A stretch of DNA of 64,000 bases from Sphaerulina vaccinii (lineage: Eukaryota; Ascomycota; Dothideomycetes; Mycosphaerellales; Mycosphaerellaceae). Shown piece by piece: positions 1-10,455 of this stretch; within the stretch, counting starts at the first letter, position 1; each line of letters begins with the position of its first letter. The notes beneath the pieces were generated by a model that saw only the letters and a list, made by a program, of their open reading frames with translations, ran no database searches and was not told the origin of the DNA. The position numbers were made by a program, and so were the translations under genes. The stretch is from NCBI GenBank assembly GCA_022570795.1, contig JAKUDP010000001.1:3038001-3102000 (forward strand), given 5' to 3'.

Positions 1-3000
1 GGCGAGAAGAGAACTTGTCTCCGATCTCTGGACGACGAGTTTGTCGGGTCTGGATCTTGAGAATGGTATCGTTTCGATCGTTGGCGGTGATCACTACTTT
101 ATCGGCGTAGCAAGGATCTGGGATCTTGTAGGACATGTGGGCTGGTGACCAGCGCTGCTGGGCGGCGGGGACGGACTGGACTTGGTTGATCGGTGTCTCC
201 TTCAGCATATACATATCGCCGTTTTCGAGCTCCGAGCCAACTTCGACCAGACCATCTCTGCCGATCTTGCGATGCCGAGAGTTGCTCGGATCGCGGTCGG
301 CGAGACGGTCTTGATAGCCGTTTTGGTAGGACTTGAGTGGCATGCTGACCTTCTTGAAGACTTGGCAGCGGCCGAATCCACGATCGCACGAGGCTTTGTT
401 GAGGACAAGAGCATCCTCGATATCGTATCCGGAATAGGACATGACTGCAACGACTGCATTCTGCCCGGCCGGAAGCTTGTCATACTTGACGAGCTCGATC
501 GTTCGTGTCGTGACCATGGGCTTTTGTGGGTATACCATAAGGTATAAAAGTGTGTCGATCCTCGTAAACTGGTTGTAAGCAATTGCGCCGATGGCTTGCT
601 TACCCATGGCACCTAAAAGTAGTATCATCAGCGAAGCTCTCTGAAAGTGCAACATCTATTGGTCATTTATCTTCTCTACACTTACATTGATACCTGGAAA
701 GAAGTTAGTGCATGTAATGTTGATGTATTGATATCAGAACTTACGTGTTTCTCGGTGACTGGTTGTGGTGAGGATATGGGATCAGGCCTGCGACAGCGCC
801 TAGGATGGTGAAAGGCTCAATCTCCAGATGCGTGTGATCTTGGTTGATCTTATCCTCGTAGACTGCTATGTTTGAGTCGTTCTCCTCGTTAACATCGAGG
901 TACTCCACAATGCCGCGTGACAGAGCATCGTCAAAGCTCATCGTTCCTTTCCGCAGTGACTCCAAGAAGCGCGCTGTGACTTTGGACTTGCCCTTCTCGA
1001 CCACAATGATTGGTCGACAGACGCGGCCTTCGTCGGTGGCGATATGGACACCGTTGTGATGGTGATTGATGAAGATGCTGACGAACTCCGATATTCTGCC
1101 CATGCGTCTGAACTTTCGAAACCCAAGGAGGAACTGTTTCGGCTGCCTAGTGAGCGCGACTGGTGTACCGTTGAGGAAAATGATATATGCACCATCACCG
1201 TAGATCTCCGTACCAGATGCTGATGTGACGTCCTCTGCTCCGAGCACATACATCATCTTCCGTACCGGACCTTCTTCATCGGCAGTGGTTATGTGTGTCA
1301 TGAGAGCCAGATTCTTCACAAGACCACAGGCTTCTCCTTCGGGCGTATCTGATGTGCACAGCATTCCAAACTGTGATGGCTGCAGAGCACGAGGTCCAGA
1401 CACCTTTCGAGTCTTCTCGAACTGTGAAGTTATACGAGTCATCATACCGAGAGCACTGATATAACTCAGTCGACTGAGTACATGCGTGACTCCAGCACGA
1501 TCCATACGGAAGCGCTTGAGTGTCCAGTTTCCGGTCGAGATCGCACGCTCCATGCCACTAGTAATTCGAGGCTCGATCTGCTCCACGATACGGACTGGAT
1601 CAAACTCTGAGGTTGGGTTATGCTTCTGGAGCATCTTATCCATCGTGGTTGAAATTTGACGAGTGCAGTCCTTGAAAAGGTCCTCGAAGAGTAGCGCCAA
1701 CATCTGCCCAGCCAGTTCCAGACGCTTGTTGCCGACATAGTCACGATCGTCAACCAACTTGGGATCGTTCATGCACATCAGCACCCGCCTCGTCATATGC
1801 GCAATATACAGAGCCTTGGGCCTGAAGTTCAAGCCTTCCACTTCGACGTGCGGAATGATCGTTCCGGCAAGCTTCTCGAGCGCTTTCTGCTTGGGCGTCT
1901 TGTACTCCTCTTTCCTGTTCGCGAATCGATCCGGTTTGATGCGCGCTGCGATGAACTCAAGAGCCTGTTCCTGTGTGAACACGCCCTCCAACGCTGCCAG
2001 CTCGAGGTTAGGCGCAAATTCGTCCTGGTATACAGCGTCGTTTCCAGCAGTCAGAAGCAGAATCTCATGATCGGATTGTACGCCCATAGCGCGCATAACG
2101 ATCGCGACCGGAACGTCCTCCGTCAATGAGTTGTGCTTGAGGTAGAGGTGTCCTTTCTTGAGTAGCACATATGTCTTGGTCTTGATGTTAGCCGTATGAC
2201 TAGTGACCGATGCCTGGATAACGCCTTTGAAAGATTCGACGATCACACGATTCTTGCTCAACTGCTCCTGGACCAGGATAACCTTTTCTTGACCACGAAC
2301 AATGAAGTAGCCTCCCGGATCCACTGCGCATTCGTTCAAGAAAGACATTTCTGATTCCGAGCGGCCGTGAAGAACACATTTTGAGCTCCGCAGCATCATA
2401 GGAACACGTCCTACAAGGACATCTGTTTTCCTGACATTTCCGGATTGCCTTGGGTACATGAAATCGGCGTAGATTGGCGCAGAGTATGTCATGTCGCGCA
2501 GTCGACACTCGTTCGGCGTGACTTCTGTCTGCACGTAGCCGGTGCGAGCATCTTCGACACGCGAAGGTTTCCCAATGCGGATGTCAGTGAACTTGATCCA
2601 TTTGTTTGAATTGACTTGTGAGTAGATCATGCTGTTAGCCTGGACAATCTTCTTCATCTCCACATTGACGAAATAGTCGAAGGAGTCTGTATGCTGCTTG
2701 ATGAGTCCCTTGACTTGCAAGAATGCTGGTAGAAGGTTCCATTTGTCGCGCGCCGTGTTGATGGGATCAGTCAAGGACTTATTGTAATAGAACGGTCGTA
2801 GCAATGCATCGAGATCGTCTCCGCCAGCAGGCTTCTTTGCAGACCTGCTTGCATGGTGGGAAGCAGCTTTCGCGCTCGAACCTGCAGCAGTCGTCGATCC
2901 ATCTTCCTTGGCGACTTTTGGTGGTGCAGTCGTGGTCTTCTTCTTGGGTGGTGCTTTTGGCGCGGCGGCCTTCACATGCTAAGTCAGCTTGGCTCTTTTT

Positions 3001-3092
3001 TTCTGTCCTGCGATGAGTGGCGTGAATACTTTTGAGCCACTGCTGCTACTGACCGCTGTCGGCCCAGTAGTCTTCTTTGCTCTCGGAGGCAT
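1..3092 (-). CDS. RET1: RNA polymerase III second-largest subunit (RPC2/Ret1), C-terminus beyond left edge
   Basis: Second-largest catalytic subunit of nuclear RNA polymerase III, which makes tRNA and 5S rRNA. Exons read: 3092-3054 (13 codons, a basic N-terminus starting MPPRAKK), 2978-745, 693-686 and 612-1. The N-terminal block LTDPINTARDKWNLLPAF is Pol III type, not Pol II. Later blocks include GTxIPHVEVEG, TSDTPEGEACGLVKNLALM, GLIPYPHHNQSPRNT, CAMGKQAIGAIAYNQF and, at the left edge, RRPEIGDKFSSR, just before the active-site region. Introns are 3053-2979, 744-694 and 685-613, all GT-AG. The third exon is only 8 nt, and joining it restores the invariant NTYQCAMGKQ. The start was chosen because the larger exon has no upstream ATG, whereas 3092 has one and splices in frame. 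The last part of the protein lies outside the window. Confidence 0.95.
686..693 (-). other. 8-nt microexon of the RPC2 gene
   Basis: On the minus strand the 8 bases GTATCAAT are preceded by TTTCCAG and followed by GTAAGTG. The upstream exon ends AAC AC and the downstream exon starts GTGCCATGG. Joining all three reads N-T-Y-Q-C-A-M-G-K, the conserved sequence of this subunit. Skipping the 8 bases loses YQ and shifts the frame. Flanking introns are 51 and 73 nt. Confidence 0.88.
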
Positions 3093-4651
3093 GACGCATC
3101 ACCGTGGCAGATGCACTTGATAATTTGTGAAAGATTGACTGTAAAGAAGTCTGTTTTGGTGTGAAGTCTGTTTTGGTGTGAAGTCTGTTTTGGTGTGAAG
3201 TCTACAGACATGACTCGGAAGAATGATGGAGTTAAGCCAGCTAGCGTGGTTGCCGTGGATGCCTGATTTGCCTGAATGAAGTGAGAGGCAACGGCGATGT
3301 GAACGGTACAACAGCAGCATACTCCAGCAATCTTGACTACTCGACTACCTGTCATACTCTTCTACGAGGATGCGTACTTCCACTGAACGGCAATCCGTTA
3401 TGCTCAATCCTTCTAAATGAAATAATCCCTGACGACGGAACAAATCTCCCTTCAATAATTTGAGGCCAATATCGCAAAGACGATCAGCCCTTCGCACATT
3501 CATGCCTCGATCTGTCGCTACATGCCACCAGTCCCAGGGTGGCAATGTTGTATCACAATGGCGGACATTGCTGATCGATACACAGCTACATATACATATC
3601 CTGCTGTGGACCTCATGGCGGGCGCTAAACCATTTCGTTAGCATTCGGAGGACCCCAGTTTCACTCACCCTGCAGGTACCGAGCATCACGGGTGGACACA
3701 TCAGACGTGCTCAGAACGCCCTCGTGGCTTTGACGATATACGGTAGCGAGCCGCCAGAAGATTTGGCGTTGGTAGAAAGTGATTCCAGACAGGAAAGCCC
3801 TTGCAGACCGCTTTTAAGCTGCTTCGTGCTAGTGCTCCAAAGCCCCAGGGTCAACAGAAAGCAGACGATCCAGGCCACCAGGACAACTTCCTTCTTTGAG
3901 AAGCTATATTGATTAGTGCCTCAATGCTGGAATGCCGGCGGCTAACGAACAGCCCGTTGCGATCGCGACGACTTACCGTCTCTTGGGCACAAATTTATGC
4001 TGGGCCATGAAACAAGCCACTGCATAGAAGCGTCTACAGATGCGGACCAGGGTGCTGTCGCGGCTATCCCACAATCAGACGGGGGAAGCTGTGAAAGGGT
4101 CCTCAATCTGCTTGCCTTTTGAACACAAGGCAGGCTTGCTTGGGACAAATTCGCATCGGCACCATTTCCAGCCTTTCTCGAGGTTGACCGCTGCAGTGGT
4201 TATGAACAGAGGGCCTCACGTCCCCGTGGTGCTGGTTGGTTTCGGCAAAGCGAATTGGCCCGTGGCCTTCTTGACGATCCACAGAGATCTTCTGACCGTT
4301 CCTCCACTACGACGGCGCGACCACAGCGACCAAAAGGGCACCCCACTACCTCCCAGCACACTAGCACTACTACACTTAATCTTGGGCGCTGCATACCTCT
4401 TTTACCTCTCTTCCACTTCGTAGCAAGCTGCTTCGAATGTCTGTCCTTCCAGCATAGCGAACCACATTCCTTGTCCCTATCTTATTGCCTACCGAACCCT
4501 CGCACTGGTTGCTCGCGAGGGCAGCCTCCGACCTTACGATCTGAGCCGTTTCGAAGGTACGCTGACACATAACTTTTCCTATGCTATTTCGCTGCATTGA
4601 GATCTCCTGGCCATGAAGCGATCAGCCCATGCTGACCCCTAGCTTGTACAG
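3093..4651. other. Intergenic region between RPC2 and the Puf gene (divergent promoters)
   Basis: Both neighbours start outward from this 1.56 kb region, so it holds both promoters and leaders. A 17-bp tandem repeat lies at 3146-3207. The last 300 bases are pyrimidine-rich, as in a long 5' leader. Several open frames of 100-150 codons exist on both strands, but they lack family resemblance and credible starts, so no gene is called. Confidence 0.6.
3146..3207. repeat. 17-bp direct tandem repeat, three full copies plus a partial
   Basis: The unit GAAGTCTGTTTTGGTGT occurs three times without mismatch at 3146-3162, 3163-3179 and 3180-3196, followed by a partial fourth (GAAGTCTACAG). It lies 54-115 bp upstream of the RPC2 start codon, inside the promoter or leader. 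Confidence 0.9.
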
Positions 4652-7600
4652 ATGGCGTATTATCGCGGTGCGCAATCGCCCCGAGACGAGCAGCAGTATA
4701 CGACGAACCCTCTGTCTCCACCGTCCCAGCGGAATCCAAACCGGTGGTCCGCCAATATGGCTACCACGAACGACGTGCGTGGAGTGTTAACGAGGCGATT
4801 TACCACGAATACGGTGCCCACGTTGTCACCGATCGGACAACAACGCAGGCAAGCTGCCGGGGACATGCAATCGGTAAGTCAGGACGAGGTCTAAGATGAG
4901 GACAAACACATATGGAACAGTCAATGCTCAAGAGCTGGGAAGAGTGGCCTATCCGTAAGAGAGAGCGGCAACAACGAGCACACTTTGTACCACATGGCGA
5001 GCACGCGAACAATCCAGGCCGAGCCTATAGGTTACGAGCATCTGCTTGGTACAATGCCTTCACGAAGCTCTGCGTTATGCTACGAGAAATGTGAAGGCGT
5101 GTATTGAAGGGAAATTGCAATATGGCAAGCAACAGCATATACGGGTCTCCTGTCGCTGTTTGTCGTTGCGTTTAATCAGATGAGCATCAGCTAATTGTGC
5201 CATGCAGAACAGGATGGGTCCAGTAAGCACTCCCTATGATCGGAACTTCTGTGCTTTGATGGTCTGCATGCACGTACGGCCAGAAGCCTGGTGCTGTATT
5301 TGGTGGCACTCGTTGCCCACGTGCTCATCAGGCGCGTTTGTAGCCTTGTGACCAAATACCGCAAGGTTTCTGGCCCGATATGGCGCTTGTGTTTCGAATG
5401 AGCTTCTTGCTAATTGCGTGTTAGTCCGAGCGAGCAGCACGCCATTACGAGACGTTGCTGCAGGCTCAGCGAAAGATACAGGAAGAGCTCGAGAAAGTAG
5501 ATGCTGATACTCGCCGCGAGGTTGATGAGAACATCCGCCACGAGCAATCTGTGACCCAGCTCTTTGCACAGAGCGAGCCAACGACACCGCCCGAGTACCA
5601 GAATGCGTTTTCGAACAATTTCTCGCGGCCAAACCGCTATTCAGCAGCAGCAAGCCTGATATCACCACCAGGCATTGGCATCACTACGAGACCAAACAGA
5701 GCTAGCACTCAGCTCACATCTCCCCCTGCTGGTTTCGCACGACCATACACAGCTCATAACAATCCGAACCTGCCATCGCAATCAGTACCTGGTTCACGGC
5801 GAGAATCGGATAACGAAGACGACGACGACTTCGTCTATGGTTTCGAAAGCACGATACGTCGCGCTGGCGCAAAGTGAGTTGATCATTTCACATTACTTCT
5901 CATCTCTCACCGCTTCGTTCGCTTCACATTTCGCTGCCTATTGTGAAGTTCTTGGCGTGTTTCAAGAGGTCATATGGCGCTAGCCATTACTTTTCACTCA
6001 TCTATTGCCATTGTCATCGCACAATACCATTGACACAACACCTTCTCACAATCATCCACAATTGTAACAATAGTTAGCACTCACTGCGAACACATCTTTC
6101 ATTCGTATATAAACCACACTTCCGTCTGCCAACGAACTCAACTAATCTTCATCAAACACAGTCCGAACCGCAACTCTATGCCCATCACTTCATACGACCG
6201 CAGCAAACGCAACACCACAGACCTCGTCTTCGGCCCTGTCAACACCACCGGCTTCCTCTTCCACGACGACGACAAGCTCACTTCTTTGCCTATGTCCAAT
6301 CAAACTTCACCACCTGACAGCAAGACCTACTTGCAGGTACAGCACACTGCCGACGGCTTTCCGAAACTCATCAGACGTGAAGAGAACGGAGATTTGGCAT
6401 TTTCTCCAGCTTCCGCGGCCCTTGATCTCGCATCATCTACTGCAGAAGTGGAACCGACGCAGGGTTCCGATCGTGCAACACTCACCCGACACCGCATTTC
6501 CTTGCCACCGAGTGCTTTAAGTGGCAGCTCAGGTATCGCTCCACTAAACAGCATCCTTGCCAACGCAAACGACAACCGTCCTTCAAACAACCGCCGCTCA
6601 ATGGAGGTCACCTTCGCTGCCGAGACCAAGCGCCCAGCACTGCTCGCCACACCGCCTCGCGGTCTGGCAAACGGCTCGCTCATGCCTCAGTCATCGTACT
6701 CCACCAATGACATCCCAACGCTCAAGAGCATCAACGGTGACTCTCACGAAGGTGGTGTTTCGATCCTCTCTCCTCTCAATCAGCAAGCCAATCTCGCCAA
6801 CACCACCACCTCGCCCGAGCAAAACCGTGCTGCCGCGCTTCAGAGCCTCTTGTCAGCCACACATCGCCAGAGTCAAGACTACTCCACCATCACTTCGCAA
6901 GACGACGCTCACGACGACTTCAATCTCAACCAGCCTTCCCTCCACGCCGGTGCTGCACCCTTCAACATCTCTTCCGAGCACGGTCCAGCTGCAGCCTACA
7001 CCAGCCCAAACATGGCACCATACGCTCCTCAACCGGCAGCATACTACGGCGGCTATACCATGCAGATGATGGGCAATGGCTTCAGCAACATGAACCTTAA
7101 CGGCGGCAATGGTTTCACTCCTCAAGGTCAATGGCCAAATCAGTTCAACAGTCCATATGCTCAGCAACAAGTTCCATATGGTGGTGGCTTCCAACAGTTC
7201 TCGCCTAACGGGCAGGCTGGTGCGGGCGCTGGTCGCTTTGATGGTCCTGGACGCTTCGATGGTCCTGGCCGCTTTGAGAATAATAACAACATGTCTCGTG
7301 GTACGCAACAGCAGCGCAAGCAGGTCGCTGAAGAAGCTCAGGCAAAGTACAACTCTATCAAGGTTGAGCAACTCACTGGCGAGATCTACAACCTATGCAA
7401 AGATCAGCATGGCTGCCGCTTCTTGCAGAGAAAGCTTGAAGAGCGCAACGAGAAGACAGTGCAGGTCATCTTCGATGAGGTCAAGGAGCATATGATCGAG
7501 CTCATGGTTGATCCATTCGGCAACTACTTGTGCCAGAAGCTCCTCGAGAGCGCCAATGAAGATCAGCGCACCACCCTGATCGAGAACGCATCGCCATCCA

Positions 7601-8664
7601 TGACCAAGATCGCACTCAACCAGCACGGCACTCGTGCACTTCAGAAGATGATCGAGTTCATTTCGACCCCAGAGCAGATTCAGCTCATCATCAAGGCGCT
7701 CGGCAACGATGTGGTCCTTCTCATTCAAGACCTCAACGGCAACCACGTCATCCAGAAGTGCCTCAACCACCTCTCCTCACTCGACGCTTCCTTCATCTTC
7801 GAGGCTGTCGGTGCTCACTGCATCACTGTTGGCACTCATCGTCATGGCTGCTGTGTGCTGCAGCGCTGTATCGATCACGCCGATGGTTTGCAGAAAGGCG
7901 AGATGGTCGACCACGTCATTCGCAATGCCTATGCTCTTGTCCAAGATCCTTTTGGCAACTACGTTGTTCAATACATCCTCGATCTGTCCGAGCCGTGCTT
8001 CACCGAACCACTCTGCCGTGCCTTCTACGGCGAGATCCCAGCTCTTTCTCGACAGAAGTTCAGCTCCAATGTCATTGAGAAGTGCATCCGATGCTCCAGC
8101 AACGAAACTCGCCGCGAGCTTATCCGTGAGCTCATGGTTCCTTCAGTTCTCGAGAAGCTTCTTCGTGATGGCTTCGCCAATTATGTTGTTCAAACCGCAA
8201 TGGACTTCTCTGACGACGAGATCAAGCCACAATTGTACGAGAACATCCGCATGATCATCCCAGGCATCCGCAACACCCCTCACGGTCGTCGCATCGCAAG
8301 CAAGCTTCAAGAGTACGACAGCCGTATGTCCAACGGCAACACCTCGATCCTCTCTCCACTCGAGTCGGCCAACGTTCCTTCCCCAGCATACAACTCGGCT
8401 CAGCACACTCCAACTCGCATGAATCGTCAAGGTATGGTCGGTGCTCCAGTTCAGTGGGGTAACAACGGCAATCAATTTGGTCCTGGCGGCTTCGATGGTG
8501 GCTACGATAACGGCACATTTGGCGGCAACGGCTTCACTGGCGAAGGCATTTCCTCCCCTACTCCACAGCGTGGCAACCAGAACACTTTCTCGGCCTACGC
8601 CAACGGCTTTGGCGGTGCTGGTTTCGTTGCTCCCGGTGCTCAGCAACCATACGGCCACTTTTGA
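4652..8664 (+). CDS. Puf4/Mpt5-type pumilio RNA-binding protein with coiled-coil N-terminal extension
   Basis: Binds 3' UTRs of target mRNAs to control decay and translation. Best model: exons 4652-4873, 5208-5222, 5425-5873 and 6162-8664 (1062 aa). The C-terminal part has eight PUF repeats (about residues 635-948) with edge motifs CRFLQ, NYLCQ, TRALQ, NHVIQ, CCVLQ, NYVVQ, SNVIE and NYVVQ in that order, the Puf4 pattern. Before them come a Gln/Asn/Gly-rich linker and a triple GRFDGP-type repeat (7231-7278). The N-terminal part has a charged coiled coil (LLQAQRKIQEELEK) and an acidic NEDDDDFVYGFES block. The join 5873/6162 uses donor GTGAGT and branch CTAAT and keeps frame. Without it the first part stops at 5877 and a separate gene starts at ATG 6178. 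Splicing between 4874 and 5424 is uncertain. PUF identity is sure; the single-gene model is likely. Confidence 0.8.
5874..6161 (+). other. Proposed 288-nt Puf-gene intron, with an alternative internal promoter possible
   Basis: The donor AAA|GTGAGT contains the TGA that would otherwise end the upstream frame. The acceptor ACACAG lies 17 nt after a canonical CTAAT, and the join is in frame. The stretch is unusually long for this window and contains GTATATAAACC near 6107, which resembles a TATA element. A shorter transcript starting here and using ATG 6178 is therefore possible. Confidence 0.6.
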
Positions 8665-10455
8665 GCTTCAGTCCAACCACCTTCAGTCTTTCGAGCTTGA
8701 CCATCCCTGTATCAGTATCGCGGCGCGAGTTTGGTCACTCTTGGGCGCTGTAACCAGAAACAGTCACGACTTCAACACCCACACATACATATCACCTTCT
8801 CGGCATGAGCTACGACATTCGAACGGCCGACATGTACTTTACGCGATAGAGGTGTGACACTTTACTTCGACAGAGACACCCGGCGTGGTAGTCAACTACT
8901 TCATCCAGCATTTCCGACCAAGATATTGCATGCAGACGGCGCGCTGCGGACATCTCGCTGATGCTCCTGTACCACCACCGACAAAATGCATCATCTTCGG
9001 CGCACCTCTTCCTTCTTCAGAGGATCTTTCGATAGTACTTTCATTTGTTCACGAAGACATAGGCGACATAGGGAGGGCCACATCATACGAACATGGTACG
9101 ATACGAGATGACACTTAGCCTGTAACAAAAGAAAAAAGCTTGCATAACCAAGGCCGGGGCGGTTGGAACGGTGGCTTTGGTATATGGCATGAGATGGGCC
9201 ACAATGAGTGCGATTTTGGATATAGCACTCATCAATCTTGGCTGGCTTGTATGTATGATAGTTGCAACAATATGAGCTGGTGCTACGATCCCCTTCTCCT
9301 TCTCCTCTCGGTTATGGTCTTGGTGATGCTTTTGGCTAATGCATTGCGAACAAAGGGAGATCGTGCACATCGAACAATGTGCAGTTTGTGCCTTGCATGA
9401 ACATTCTTCATCAAGTCAAGCCAATGCTCAGCACACTTGCACCTTGCGAACGCGAGCCAGTCCTCCATCGACCTTTGCAGCACACCAACACTGATACAAT
9501 CAGTGCAGACTGCTTCTGCCAGGCAATCACATCCACGAAGACACCAGCGTCGACATATCATAACACCACGAGCTCAAAAGCGGACATATACCAGGATTAG
9601 AACAATGAACAGCACTCCAAGCACTCCCACAAGTTCTTACAAACCGACCAGGAGCGCCTCAGCATCGAACATTTGACGTCGAAGAGGGACTACGCTCGAG
9701 CGAGACATGTGCTGGCAAGCTAGTGAGGCATACGAAGGCTGCGGATGCTTGCGAGACACAAGACCGATCAGAGAATGTTCGCAGCGTTGCGCAATAATAC
9801 TGGTCCTCGAAGAGACCGCGCGAACAAGAGTGTGTGGAAAACATGTTCATGAGCTCAGGATAAGCTCGAATGCATTGACGAGGAAAGTGGAAAGAGAAGA
9901 CTGTTTGGCTTCGATGCCGCCGCAACGACGATGAAAGAATTAGCGATGGCAAGAGGTGACGAAGAGCAGGTCTCTGTTGCCAGGAGTGCACGTGCGTATG
10001 CGCCGCACCGCAGTCGAGAGTGTTTGGAACCATGTGAGCATCACCAATGGTGAGGGCTCTACCATGCAGTCAGTCCATTATGCGCGTAGCGGAACCGCAG
10101 CTACACTCATCTTCCCTGGTCGCATTAGCGACATGTCACAGGTCAGCATACTCCATCAGAAATTGGCCTCATACTTAGGGACTGTGTGTAAGCACAGCTC
10201 GCTGTCTCTTGCCATGCACAAATGTCTATGGTCCACATGCTGGGCTCAAAGACTTTCGCGCCGATGTCTTGTACCTGTCGAAATATCTGTTACCAGATAG
10301 ATCGTAACCATGCGACAGTCGCTTTTGGGTTTAGTGGCGCGGACGATGCGACATGATGAGAATGAGTGTGGATGCCAGCGAACTTGCAACATTGATGTAC
10401 GAGCAGCGTGTGGTAGACATGCGAAGACACTCCAGCATGATACCATTCACGGCCT
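8665..10455. other. Non-coding stretch between Puf and M3 peptidase genes
   Basis: The two genes converge here, so this 1.8 kb holds both 3' ends. The part next to the Puf stop is probably a long 3' UTR. Open frames up to 124 codons exist on both strands, but none has a recognisable domain, splice pattern or credible start context. No RNA gene or repeat was seen. Confidence 0.55.

Noticed and set aside
3460..3912. 150-codon plus-strand open frame
   Set aside because: No domain, no splice logic, unusual composition, and it lies in a promoter region overlapped by an equally long frame on the other strand.
4912..5094. Open frame that could be extra exons of the Puf gene
   Set aside because: Donor/acceptor pairs exist (4921-4954 and from 5018), but they do not bring the frame back to the coiled-coil exon in phase, so they were left out of the model.
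9140..9400. 86-codon open frame after the Puf gene
   Set aside because: Low-complexity, no family resemblance, likely 3' UTR.
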